DNA of 64,000 bases, from positions 806,001-870,000 of the forward strand of contig NZ_JABXYU010000001.1 of assembly GCF_013394795.1 (NCBI RefSeq). Reading direction: 5' to 3'. This DNA is from Leptotrichia sp. oral taxon 223. Its GTDB lineage: Bacteria > Fusobacteriota > Fusobacteriia > Fusobacteriales > Leptotrichiaceae. Position 1 is the stretch's first letter. Each line of letters opens with the position of its first letter. The notes beneath the pieces are model-generated. The model made no database searches. It saw only the letters and a list, made by a program, of their open reading frames with translations, and was not told the origin of the DNA. The translations under genes and the position numbers were made by a program. Shown one piece after another: positions 39,406 through 48,143 of the stretch.

Positions 39406-40938
39406 TCAATCCAAACAAACTATGGGATTTAATTTCTCTTTTTTTCCTAAAATTAATTCCTTTATCAAAAATCCATTTTTCTCAACTTTTATTTTTTCTA
39501 AAAAGTTTTCTTGAATTTCTGAATTTTTATTATTTTTATCAGAATTTCCAAATTTTTCAATATCCTTCCAATTTACAAAGACATTTTTTTTCTGAAACTC
39601 ATTTTCCACATTAAAGTTTTCAATTTTATTATTTTCTCGAATTTTTTTCAAATACTCCTGCCCCTTTTTATTAAAGCCTAAAATTCTTACATAATTTATT
39701 TCAAAATCCATCATTTTAGCTTTTATATTTAGTAAAATATTCAAAATAATCCGTTCTACACGTCTATTCGATAAATTTCTAGATTTTGTATTTTTCAAAA
39801 ATTCCAAATAACTTTGTGAAATTATCATTGCTCCACATATTCTAGCATAAATTTCTTCAGTTATATCATATATTTCCATTATTTTTTCTTTTTTTCCCGT
39901 TAAAATCTTATATTTCACAATTTTAAAGATTTCTTCCTTTATTTTATCCCCATTAATTCCCTTATTTACCTTCCATTCTAAATTTTTAAAAATAATCTCA
40001 AATGATTTTTCTGGTACAAATTTCTGAATTTCTTCTAATTTTCGTATAATTTTTTTTTCAGTATTTTGATTTTTCTCAAAATTATAATTTTTTTCAACAA
40101 TTTCTTTTGAATTTTCTACTTTTCCATTTTTTAAAAAATTAAATTTCTTTTTGGTAATAGAATTTTTTATTTTACCAATTTTTTTATTTCCTTTAAAGTC
40201 AAAATTCCCATCATAATCCGTTTTATTTTTACAAAAATTTTCCTTACTTTCAATAAATAATCTTTTTATTTTTGCAAATTCCTTTTGAGAAAATTCATCC
40301 AAAATCTTCTCCAATTCATTTCTCAAAAACGAAGCACTTGCAAATTCTTCTCTATCCTCAGACACTTTTTCTTCATTATATTCTGAAACCTCTCTTTTTA
40401 TAACATATGGCTTTATTCTAAGATTATTATTCTCTATTTCACGCATATATTCCAGAGCCAGAATATTATTCGACTTCACAATTCCATCTAGATTATATTC
40501 CTTTAATGCCAGTCTTTGAGAAGTGCTGTAACTGTTGCCTTTTTTCATATACTCCATAAGATTGTCCTTATAATCCTGTTTTTTCTGCAGTTCAAGCACC
40601 TTTTGCAAAATCTCAATATTTTCCTCTTCCGCTCCAAAAACCTGAACATCCATCCCCAGATAATCCAAAATTCGTGTCGCCATTCTTGAAAAAATCTCAG
40701 CATTCTGAATCGAATAATAAAGTGGCAGTTCCACAACCAAACCAACTCCACACTCTAAATTAACCTGTGTTTTCTCCCACTTATCCAAAAACGAAATTTC
40801 CCCCCGCTGAACAAAATCTCCACTTATCACAACCACAACCAAAACATCTTCACCAAATATCTCCTTAATTTTCCTGATTTGATACAAATGTCCATTGTGA
40901 AACGGATTATATTCAGCTACAATTCCTATTTTCAACAA
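39406..40938 (-). CDS. tmcAL: tRNA(Met) cytidine acetate ligase TmcAL
   Basis: 510 residues, longer than the usual 400 or so. The start IGIVAEYNPFHNGHLYQIRK is the nucleotidyltransferase HxGH motif; VVISGDFVQRGEISFLDKWE and VELPLYYSIQNAEIFSRMAT follow, and EYNLDGIVKSNNILALEYMR lies in the middle. TmcAL makes N4-acetylcytidine at the wobble base of elongator tRNA-Met from acetate and ATP. Two insertions rich in Lys, Asn and Glu (about residues 230-310 and 430-490) account for the extra length. The gene is at the head of the minus-strand block, divergent from the amidotransferase-like gene. Confidence 0.88.
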   Translation of the reverse strand: MLKIGIVAEYNPFHNGHLYQIRKIKEIFGEDVLVVVVISGDFVQRGEISFLDKWEKTQVNLECGVGLVVELPLYYSIQNAEIFSRMATRILDYLGMDVQVFGAEEENIEILQKVLELQKKQDYKDNLMEYMKKGNSYSTSQRLALKEYNLDGIVKSNNILALEYMREIENNNLRIKPYVIKREVSEYNEEKVSEDREEFASASFLRNELEKILDEFSQKEFAKIKRLFIESKENFCKNKTDYDGNFDFKGNKKIGKIKNSITKKKFNFLKNGKVENSKEIVEKNYNFEKNQNTEKKIIRKLEEIQKFVPEKSFEIIFKNLEWKVNKGINGDKIKEEIFKIVKYKILTGKKEKIMEIYDITEEIYARICGAMIISQSYLEFLKNTKSRNLSNRRVERIILNILLNIKAKMMDFEINYVRILGFNKKGQEYLKKIRENNKIENFNVENEFQKKNVFVNWKDIEKFGNSDKNNKNSEIQENFLEKIKVEKNGFLIKELILGKKEKLNPIVCLD

Positions 40939-41055
40939 TTTTCTCTCCTAAAAATTTTTCTCACATTACAAATATTATACCATATATCAAGATGATTTTT
41001 ATAAGTTTTTTCAATTTTATTATAAAATTTCTATTTGTACTTCAAAATTTCTCTA

Positions 41056-41084
41056 TTGAAATATCTGACGAAAAATTATATAAT
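41056..41084 (+). promoter_or_regulatory. Promoter for the amidotransferase-like gene
   Basis: TTGAAA (41056-41061), 17-base spacer, TATAAT (41079-41084), 28 bases before the ATG. Confidence 0.7.
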
Positions 41085-41111
41085 AAATCCAAAAATTAAA
41101 GGAGAACAACA

Positions 41112-41819
41112 ATGAAAATACACTTCATATTACACGAAACATTTGAAGCACCAGGAGCTTACCTTGCTTGGGCGGCACTTTCTGGACACGATATTTCTAC
41201 AACAAAAGTATATCAATATGAAAAGTTACCTGAAAATGCAGATTCATTTGATTTTTTAATTGTGATGGGCGGACCGCAGAGTCCTATTGGAGATAATAGC
41301 GAATTTCCCTATTTTGATGCAAAAACTGAAATTGAATTAATTAGAAAAGCTATAAAGGCAGATAAATTTGTAGTTGGAGTATGTCTTGGAGCTCAATTGC
41401 TGGGAGAGGCATTTGGTGGAAAAACAGAAAAAAGCCCTTTCCGTGAAATAGGAAATTTTCCAATTGAACTGACAAAAGATGGACTAGAAGATGATAACAT
41501 AAAACATTTTGGAAAACAGGCTATTGTAGGGCATTGGCATAGTGATATGCCAGGATTAACAGATACTGCAAAAGTCTTGGCAACAAGTAAAGGGTGTCCA
41601 CGACAGATTATAAAATATAGCGAAAAACATTATGGCTTTCAATGTCATCTCGAATTTACAAAAGCTCTAACTGAATTATTAATAGATTCAGATAAAACTC
41701 TTGAGCAGGATAGCCAAACTTTACCTTTTGTTCAATCTCCTCAAACAATACGTAGCAATAACTATGATGGAATGAATAGTCTTCTTTACAAATTTTTAGA
41801 CAAATTTACCAAAAAATAA
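41112..41819 (+). CDS. Class I glutamine amidotransferase-like protein
   Basis: 235 residues. The catalytic triad of class I GATases is visible: nucleophile Cys in VVGVCLGAQLLGEAFGG and the His/Glu pair in YGFQCHLEFTKALTE. FLIVMGGPQSPIGDNSEFPY is the oxyanion-side loop. It is a stand-alone domain like GuaA-N-type proteins of the YfeJ/GAT1 group; no partner synthetase is near. It may hydrolyse gamma-glutamyl substrates, but the specific one cannot be told. It has its own promoter. Confidence 0.85.
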   Translation: MKIHFILHETFEAPGAYLAWAALSGHDISTTKVYQYEKLPENADSFDFLIVMGGPQSPIGDNSEFPYFDAKTEIELIRKAIKADKFVVGVCLGAQLLGEAFGGKTEKSPFREIGNFPIELTKDGLEDDNIKHFGKQAIVGHWHSDMPGLTDTAKVLATSKGCPRQIIKYSEKHYGFQCHLEFTKALTELLIDSDKTLEQDSQTLPFVQSPQTIRSNNYDGMNSLLYKFLDKFTKK

Positions 41820-41869
41820 AATAAACATATTGAAATCAGTCAAATTTGAACTAAAATATTTTTTAAATC

Positions 41870-41897
41870 TTGTTTTTAAAATATTTTAAGGTATAAT
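41870..41897 (+). promoter_or_regulatory. Promoter for the 2H phosphoesterase gene
   Basis: TTGTTT (41870-41875), 16-base spacer, TATAAT (41892-41897). Confidence 0.6.
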
Positions 41898-41941
41898 TGT
41901 AGTAAAAGTAATCTGAAACAAAAAATTTAGGAGGTTTTATT

Positions 41942-42595
41942 ATGAAAAAATTATTTTTTTCAATTTTTTTAATGTTTTGTATCAATGTTTTTTCCAATGT
42001 AAATTATAATGTTTTTGTAATTATGGATAACAATGCAACTAAAAATGTGGAAAACATTTCAAAAGGACTTAAAGACGTAGGAATCGAAAGCCTTTATTCC
42101 AAAGGATATGCCGTTCATCTGACACTTTATCTTACAGAATACAAGCCTGAAACACTAAAAACAATAAAGAATACTGTCAACAAAATTGCAAATCAGACAA
42201 AGCCTTTTGATATAGAATTTTACAGATTAAGAAAAACTGGCGGAAACTGGTTTATGCTTGATGCTCAAAACAATGAAGCTATACAGCAGCTTGCAGATGA
42301 AATAACAGTCAGCTTAAACAAATATCGTGCAAAGGACGCAAAAGTTCCCGACTGGGCAAAATCTATTCCTGAAAAAGTAAAATCTTTCAATTTGTACGGC
42401 TCTCCAAACGTATTTACAAGTTTTGATCCGCACATAACTTTACTTACTCCAGAAGATTCAGCTAAAATAGACGCATTTACTTCAAAATATGATTTTAAAC
42501 CCTTCAAATCTAAAGTTATTGGTATCGGAATCGCTCAAGTTGATGATTTAGGACAAGCAAAAAATATAATTTATTCAGTAAAATTTAAAAAATAA
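41942..42595 (+). CDS. Exported 2H phosphoesterase-superfamily protein
   Basis: 217 residues. MKKLFFSIFLMFCINVFSNV is a signal peptide. The two HxT motifs of the 2H (LigT/2'-5' RNA ligase-like) fold are present: YAVHLTLYLTEY and FDPHITLLTPED, about 110 residues apart with Phe/Tyr-rich strands between them. Family members cleave or join 2',3'-cyclic phosphates in RNA or small nucleotides, and are usually cytoplasmic. Export to the periplasm would suggest scavenging of RNA fragments or cyclic nucleotides. AGGAGG precedes the ATG. Terminated by a strong hairpin shared with pflA. Confidence 0.8.
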   Translation: MKKLFFSIFLMFCINVFSNVNYNVFVIMDNNATKNVENISKGLKDVGIESLYSKGYAVHLTLYLTEYKPETLKTIKNTVNKIANQTKPFDIEFYRLRKTGGNWFMLDAQNNEAIQQLADEITVSLNKYRAKDAKVPDWAKSIPEKVKSFNLYGSPNVFTSFDPHITLLTPEDSAKIDAFTSKYDFKPFKSKVIGIGIAQVDDLGQAKNIIYSVKFKK

Positions 42596-42602
42596 AAAAT
42601 TT

Positions 42603-42650
42603 AAAAGGGAACTGATTCTAATAAAACTAGAACTAATTCCCTTAATTTTA
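42603..42650. terminator. Bidirectional terminator between converging genes
   Basis: AAGGGAA (42605-42611) and TTCCCTT (42637-42643) pair, with an extended inner stem (TTCTA with TAGAA), between the converging 2H gene and pflA. Confidence 0.75.
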
Positions 42651-43382
42651 TTTATCCAGCATTTTTAGACCATAAGATCTAAAAATCCCTTCTGCCTTAT
42701 CAATCAATTCTCGATCTGGAGTTGGCGTATCTTTTAATTTGTATTCCTTTCCAACCTTTTCCCATTTATACTGCCCCATCTGGTGAAATGGCAAAATATC
42801 CACTCTTTCCACATTTTTCAACTGCGAAGTAAACTTAGCCCAGTCGCGCAAATCTTGCTCATCATCTGAATATCCAGGAACCAGCACATATCTTAACCAA
42901 GTCGGCTTATTAATTTCATTTAAGTATTTTGCAAATTTTAGTGTGTTGTCAAGCTCTACTCCTGTCAATATTTTATATCTTTCAGGATTTATCTGCTTAA
43001 TGTCAAGAAGCACCATATCTACAAGTTCCAGCACTCTTTTTGCCTTTTCATTAAAGATGTATCCCGATGTATCAAGTGCCGTCTGAATCCCATTTTCACG
43101 ACAAAGTTTAAATAATTCCATCAAAAATTCAGGCTGCATTAAAGGCTCGCCTCCAGATACAGTAACTCCTCCAGTCTTTATAAATCCCCTTACTTTCAGA
43201 ATTTCCTTCATAACTTCCTGTGCAGTCATCACCATTTTTTTGTCTTTAATCTCCCACGTGTCAACATTATGGCAATACAGACATCTGAGCGGACATCCCT
43301 GTAAAAACAGCACAAATCTAATTCCCGGCCCATCCTTAGTTCCAAATGATTCAAACGAATGTATATATCCTTTCACTTCCAT
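42648..43382 (-). CDS. pflA: Pyruvate formate-lyase activating enzyme
   Basis: About 244 residues of radical SAM protein. The start is VKGYIHSFESFGTKDGPGIR, the 4Fe-4S cysteines lie in GCPLRCLYCHNVDTWE, and TGGVTVSGGEPLMQPEFLME and LLDIKQINPERYKILTG follow. It generates the glycyl radical on PflB. I chose the ATG at 43382; a TTG nine codons earlier is possible but less likely. Located just downstream of pflB in the same direction; a strong terminator separates them, so pflA may be expressed at a lower level by read-through or its own promoter. Confidence 0.94.
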   Translation of the reverse strand: MEVKGYIHSFESFGTKDGPGIRFVLFLQGCPLRCLYCHNVDTWEIKDKKMVMTAQEVMKEILKVRGFIKTGGVTVSGGEPLMQPEFLMELFKLCRENGIQTALDTSGYIFNEKAKRVLELVDMVLLDIKQINPERYKILTGVELDNTLKFAKYLNEINKPTWLRYVLVPGYSDDEQDLRDWAKFTSQLKNVERVDILPFHQMGQYKWEKVGKEYKLKDTPTPDRELIDKAEGIFRSYGLKMLDK

Positions 43383-43523
43383 ATTAATTTCTCTCTTTCC
43401 TTTTTTCAATAACTTAAATTTTATTTTAAATTTATTGATTAATAACCGTTTGCTTATTCAAAAAAATTATTAAACAGATTTACTGTAAACTAAAAATTAG
43501 CTGTCAAACAAATAATAGAAAAG

Positions 43524-43563
43524 AATGCCGCATAACTCATATTTTATGAAACTATGCGACATT
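43524..43563 (-). terminator. Terminator after pflB
   Basis: AATGCCGCATA (43524-43534) and TATGCGACATT (43553-43563) form a long stem with one mismatch-type pair; a T-run follows on the minus strand. Confidence 0.75.
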
Positions 43564-43635
43564 TTTCGTATTTTTGGCAAATTATTAAAAATTTACTTTA
43601 GATTTTTATAATTAATTTTCTAAATTCTTCAAATA

Positions 43636-45867
43636 TTACATTTTATTTGAAATTGTTCTGTTAATTACATCTAATTGTTGTTCCCTAGTCAATTTAACAA
43701 AGTTTACTGCATATCCAGAAACTCTTATTGTCAATTGAGGATAATTTTCAGGATGTTCCATCGCATCTTCCAACAAATCTCTTCCAAATACGTTTACATT
43801 CAAGTGATGCCCTGTTTGATTGAAGTATCCATCCATTAATCCAACTAGGTTAGTTTGTTTTTCATTTGCATTTTTACCTAATGTTTCTGGTGTAATTGCA
43901 AATGTGTAAGAAATTCCGTCATTTGCATCTTCAAATGGGATTTTAGCTACTGAGGCAAGTGAAGCAACAGCTCCTCTTGTATCTCTTCCATGCATAGGGT
44001 TTGCTCCTGGTCCAAATGGTGCTCCAGCTCTTCTTCCATCAGGAGTATTTCCTGTTTTCTTACCGTATACAACATTTGAAGTAATTGTCAATACAGATTG
44101 TGTAGGGGTTGCATCTCTGTACATTTTGTGAGTTCTTAATTTGTTCATAAATCTTCTTGTAATGTCTACTGCAAACTGATCTGTCGCATCGTCATTATTT
44201 CCGAATGGAACATAGTCTTTTTCATTGATATAATCAACTGCATCACCGTCTTCATCTCTTACAACTTTTACTTTACCATATTTAATAGCTGCAAGTGAAT
44301 CTGCAATAATTGAAAGTCCAGCAATTCCAAATGCTTCTGTTCTTCTGATGTTGATGTCATGCAATGACATTTCCAATGCTTCATAAGAATATTTGTCGTG
44401 CATATAGTGAATGATATTTAGTGCTTTAACATAAGTTGAAGCTAACCAGTCTAATACTTTGTCTAATTTTTCCCAAACTTCATCAAATTCCAAGTATTCA
44501 CCTTTAATTGGTTCAAATTGACCTTCTGGAGTAACTTGGATTTTTGATTTTTCATCTTTTCCACCATTAATTGCATATAGTAACGCTTTTGGCAAGTTTA
44601 CTCTTGCTCCGAAGAACTGCATTTGGTGTCCAATTGTCATTGGTGATACACAACATGCGATTCCGTAATCGTTACCAAACTGTGGACGCATAATGTCGTC
44701 ATTTTCATATTGTACTGATGATGTATCAATTGATACTTTAGCACAGAATTTTTTCCAAGTTTCAGGTAATTTTTCACTCCATAATACTGTTAAGTTTGGT
44801 TCAGGCGAAGTTCCCATGTTGTACAATGTGTGTAAAATTCTAAATGAATTTTTTGTAACCATTGATCTTCCATCTGCTCCCATTCCTCCAATTGATTCAG
44901 TTACCCAAACTGGATCTCCTGAGAACAATGCATCATATTCAGGTGTTCTTAGGAATCTGATTATTCTTAATTTCATAACGAAGTGGTCCATTATTTCCTG
45001 AGCTTCTTTTTCAGTTAAAGTTCCTTCCTGCAAATCTCTTTCCAAGAAAATGTCTAGGAATGTAGAAGTTCTACCAATACTCATTGCAGCTCCGTTTTGA
45101 TCTTTTGTAGCGGCTAAGTATGCGAAGTACAGCCATTGTACAGCTTCCCTACCATTAGTAGCAGGTCCTGAAATGTCAAATCCATAAGCTTCGGCCATTC
45201 TCTTTAATGCTTTTAATGCTTTAATTTGTTCAAAAACTTCTTCTCTAAGTCTAATTACGTCTTCAGTCATTTCAGCTGGATCTAAATTTTTGTATTGTTC
45301 TTCTCTATCTGCAATCAATCTGTCCACTCCGTAAAGTGCAACTCTTCTGTAATCTCCAATAATTCTTCCACGTCCGTAAGCGTCTGGAAGTCCTGTAATA
45401 ATTCCTGTATGTCTGGCTTTTCTTATTTGTTCAGTATAAGCTGAAAAAACTCCGTCATTATGAGTTTTTCTATATTTAGTATAAATTTCTTCAGTTTCTG
45501 GATCTAGTTTATACCCATAGGCATTTAAGCTGTTTTTTACCATTCTTAGTCCACCATTTGGGAAAATTGCTCTTTTTAAAGGTGCGTCAGTTTGCAGTCC
45601 TACGATCTTTTCCAAATCTTTATTAATGTATCCTGCTCCATAAGCGTCAATTTGAGAAGGTATTTTAGTTTCTGCATCATAAATACCCTTTTCTCTTTCT
45701 ACTTTAAATTTTTCTGAAAGACTTTTCCACAATTCAGTAGTAGCTTCCGTCGGTCCTTCCAAAAAGCTGTCATCTCCTAAATATTCAGTGTAATTCAATC
45801 TGATAAATTCTGTAACATCAATGTTGTCTTTCCAATTTCCTTCTTTAAATCCTCTCCATGCATCCAT
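43636..45867 (-). CDS. pflB: Pyruvate formate-lyase (formate C-acetyltransferase)
   Basis: 743 residues, full length. The active-site cysteine pair is in [20 protein letters not shown] and the glycyl-radical site in [18 protein letters not shown] near the C-terminus. [20 protein letters not shown] is conserved. It splits pyruvate with CoA into acetyl-CoA and formate in anaerobic growth and needs PflA. A promoter with an overlapping 10-bp inverted repeat lies about 90 bases upstream. Expression is therefore likely regulated, for example by redox or carbon state. Confidence 0.97.
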   Translation of the reverse strand: MDAWRGFKEGNWKDNIDVTEFIRLNYTEYLGDDSFLEGPTEATTELWKSLSEKFKVEREKGIYDAETKIPSQIDAYGAGYINKDLEKIVGLQTDAPLKRAIFPNGGLRMVKNSLNAYGYKLDPETEEIYTKYRKTHNDGVFSAYTEQIRKARHTGIITGLPDAYGRGRIIGDYRRVALYGVDRLIADREEQYKNLDPAEMTEDVIRLREEVFEQIKALKALKRMAEAYGFDISGPATNGREAVQWLYFAYLAATKDQNGAAMSIGRTSTFLDIFLERDLQEGTLTEKEAQEIMDHFVMKLRIIRFLRTPEYDALFSGDPVWVTESIGGMGADGRSMVTKNSFRILHTLYNMGTSPEPNLTVLWSEKLPETWKKFCAKVSIDTSSVQYENDDIMRPQFGNDYGIACCVSPMTIGHQMQFFGARVNLPKALLYAINGGKDEKSKIQVTPEGQFEPIKGEYLEFDEVWEKLDKVLDWLASTYVKALNIIHYMHDKYSYEALEMSLHDINIRRTEAFGIAGLSIIADSLAAIKYGKVKVVRDEDGDAVDYINEKDYVPFGNNDDATDQFAVDITRRFMNKLRTHKMYRDATPTQSVLTITSNVVYGKKTGNTPDGRRAGAPFGPGANPMHGRDTRGAVASLASVAKIPFEDANDGISYTFAITPETLGKNANEKQTNLVGLMDGYFNQTGHHLNVNVFGRDLLEDAMEHPENYPQLTIRVSGYAVNFVKLTREQQLDVINRTISNKM

Positions 45868-45923
45868 TATTTAACAACACATCCTTTCAAATTATTTTTT
45901 TTAATTTATTTGTTTCATTTTGT

Positions 45924-45958
45924 AATGATTATAATATTGTTTTCACTGTATAATCATT
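45924..45958. promoter_or_regulatory. Operator-like inverted repeat at the pflB start site
   Basis: AATGATTATA (45924-45933) is exactly inverted as TATAATCATT (45949-45958). It lies from the -10 box to about 30 bases downstream, where a bound repressor would block initiation. Confidence 0.5.
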
Positions 45959-45984
45959 ATACCTCAAAAATTTTACAAAAGCAA
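45956..45984 (-). promoter_or_regulatory. Promoter of pflB
   Basis: Minus strand: TTGCTT (45979-45984), 17-base spacer, TATAAT (45956-45961). Confidence 0.65.
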
Positions 45985-46225
45985 ACATATTTTAAAAAAT
46001 TTTTATTTTTTTTTTGATAATAAAAATCTACACAAGTATCGATAAATAGTGAAAAAAATAACTTATGAAACTTAAAGACTTTTATAAGTCTATTTTTATT
46101 TTTTATGTTCATAAATTGCAATATTAATTGCGACATTTTACTAAATTTTTTTACTTTTTTGTAAAAAACCAATTCATCTTCCACTTGTAGCAGCAGTAGT
46201 CTTCTTGCTAAATTTATTAAAACTT
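45985..46225. other. Non-coding spacer with two small palindromes
   Basis: GCAATATTAATTGC near 46117 and AGACTTTTATAAGTCT near 46077 can form hairpins and may end the upstream minus-strand gene. A short frame here (45957-46184) is low-complexity and has no support as a gene. Confidence 0.4.
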
Positions 46226-47710
46226 TTATTTTCTGGAAAATATTCTTCTGTCTGTCTTAAATTCCAAATACTGTAACATCATTGCTCTTAAATATATCAT
46301 CTGTTTTAAGAATTTAACCCGATTTTTTAAAGCCCCCTTTTCTTTCTCAATTTCAAATTGATATATTGGCGTATATGAAAAATTTTTTATTACATTTACA
46401 AATTTTGAACTTGAAACTAGTAATATCTGTTCAAAATCATTGCTATTTTTAGAAATTATCTTCTTAAAGTCTGTCAAATGCTCCACTTTTACTATGTTTA
46501 TAAAATTAAAGATTTTCTTTATCTTATTATAATTTTTCAAAATATCTTTTTCTTCCAGATCTATTAACACTAATGTCGAGATTTCAGGAACTTTGTCCTG
46601 TTGGACATATTGCTTCACTATTTGCTTGTTTAGTAAATTTTCATTTTCAAAATTTACTGATGATTCAGCAATGCTATAAATTTTTATTTTATCCTGACTG
46701 TTTGCTTTTTCAATATTTCTTATTTCTAAATCCGCATCCGTATCTTTTACATTTTTAGTGCCACTTAATGTTAACCCATTATTAATTTCATTTATTATTT
46801 TTTTATAATTTTCACGCTTTTTATGCAGCTTTTTGTAAAATATTGTTACAAATTTAAAATTTACTTCCAGTCTTTCTTTTTTAAAAATTTTTTCTATCAT
46901 TAAGAAATATTCTTCATTTTCAGTATTTCTTTTAACATTAAATCTACTTTTTATATCGCTGTTTTTTATATTTGAAATTAAATATGTCAACATAGCATAT
47001 TTTTCATCTAATGAAATTATGTTAGTAAATTCTTCAATATATGAAAAAAGTATCTTTTTTATGTACTTAATATTCTGCATTTCCAAAATTCTGTGCAGCA
47101 GTTTAAAATAAAAGTTTTCCTGATATGTTGCTCTTCCCAGATAAATTCTTTCCAGTCTTTTTGATAGTGCTTCCTTTAGGTACTCCTCACCTAATTCTTT
47201 TAAATTGTAATTTTTTTCTCTAAACAGTTTTTCAACGCTTTCGCACTTCATATACTCTGAATATTTTATATTAAAATTTTTTAATATCTGTTTCAGATCG
47301 TTTTGAATATTTCTTGTATTTTCCTGAGTTCTATTTATTTGCTTATTAAACTGGTAAATGTTCAACTTTTCTTTCCTAAATAGCAAGATAAGCGAAATAA
47401 GCTCCCTTCTAAATGACATTTTCATATTTATGCTTCTGTCTTCTACTTTGAATATCTTTTCGTCATACTTTCCAAAATAGTATAAATAATTTTTACTTTT
47501 ATGAATTATCCCATTATTATTTTCCCGTAAAAAATCATTTACATTTTCAATCGTATAGTCTAATTTTTTAAATCCATATTTCTCTTCCAGATACTTTCTG
47601 CTAACAATTTTAAAATTTAAAACCTCTTTTAACAAATCGCTCTCATTAAAATCAATTTCCACTGCCTGTTTCACCCCATAATTATTATCTATGCAGCAAT
47701 ATTCCTGCAA
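46226..47710 (-). CDS. Unrecognised 490-residue cytoplasmic protein, possible HTH regulator
   Basis: A Lys/Ile/Asn-rich protein with no signal peptide or membrane helix. The N-terminal part has helical segments of the type seen in winged-helix regulators (LNFKIVSRKYLEEKYGFKKL near residue 30; FRKEKLNIYQFNKQINRTQE, then TRNIQNDLKQIL), in the style of Mga/BglG-type proteins, but I cannot assign the family. The C-terminal part has a Rossmann-like beta pattern (EISTLVLIDLEEKDILKNYN, NFINIVKVEHLTDFKKIISK, DFEQILLVSSSKFVNVIKN) resembling a PTS-EIIB-like or response domain. The first codon is a TTG without a ribosome site; a GTG 17 codons in, after GGGGTG, may be the true start. It is a single gene between pflB and hemZ. 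Confidence 0.55.
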   Translation of the reverse strand: MQEYCCIDNNYGVKQAVEIDFNESDLLKEVLNFKIVSRKYLEEKYGFKKLDYTIENVNDFLRENNNGIIHKSKNYLYYFGKYDEKIFKVEDRSINMKMSFRRELISLILLFRKEKLNIYQFNKQINRTQENTRNIQNDLKQILKNFNIKYSEYMKCESVEKLFREKNYNLKELGEEYLKEALSKRLERIYLGRATYQENFYFKLLHRILEMQNIKYIKKILFSYIEEFTNIISLDEKYAMLTYLISNIKNSDIKSRFNVKRNTENEEYFLMIEKIFKKERLEVNFKFVTIFYKKLHKKRENYKKIINEINNGLTLSGTKNVKDTDADLEIRNIEKANSQDKIKIYSIAESSVNFENENLLNKQIVKQYVQQDKVPEISTLVLIDLEEKDILKNYNKIKKIFNFINIVKVEHLTDFKKIISKNSNDFEQILLVSSSKFVNVIKNFSYTPIYQFEIEKEKGALKNRVKFLKQMIYLRAMMLQYLEFKTDRRIFSRK

Positions 47711-48066
47711 ACATTTTCATAATAACAATTATAGGTTTATTTTTTTAGACGAGATTTTTTACTTTCTCATTTTCCCAAAATCTCCCATAAATATTGGCTT
47801 TACTCAACTTTATATTAATTAATTTAAAATTAAATTAGATAAAATTATACTTTCCATTATCATCTGATTTCTTCGATTTTATTTATAAAATATTCACTAA
47901 TGTTTTTCAAATTTTTTTGATTATTTTATGTAAAAAGATTTAAAAAGAATTTATTTATGTAAATACGAACTGATAAAATTAAGTAATTTCAAGATTTGAA
48001 CAGAATAGTTATGTAATTTAAAATTGATTTTAAATTTTTAGTTTTATTATTTTTCTCCATTCCCTG
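47711..48066. other. Non-coding spacer upstream of the 490-residue protein
   Basis: About 350 bases of A/T-rich sequence with no gene and no promoter I would defend. Confidence 0.5.
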
Positions 48067-48088
48067 ACAAGGGGTTTTAACCCCTTGT
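48067..48088. terminator. Perfect GC-containing hairpin after hemZ
   Basis: ACAAGGGGTT and AACCCCTTGT form a 10-bp stem with a two-base loop. No T-run follows on either side, so it may be an RNA-stabilising element. A related sequence occurs after rpoB at 23281. Confidence 0.5.
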
Positions 48089-48143
48089 GATTATAAGCAG
48101 TGATGTTACTTAATCTTTATTACTTTTACAATCGCCTAAAAAT

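Noticed and set aside
45957-46184. 75-residue minus-strand frame upstream of pflB
   Set aside because: Overlaps the pflB promoter, is dominated by Lys/Phe codons from A/T runs and has no ribosome site.
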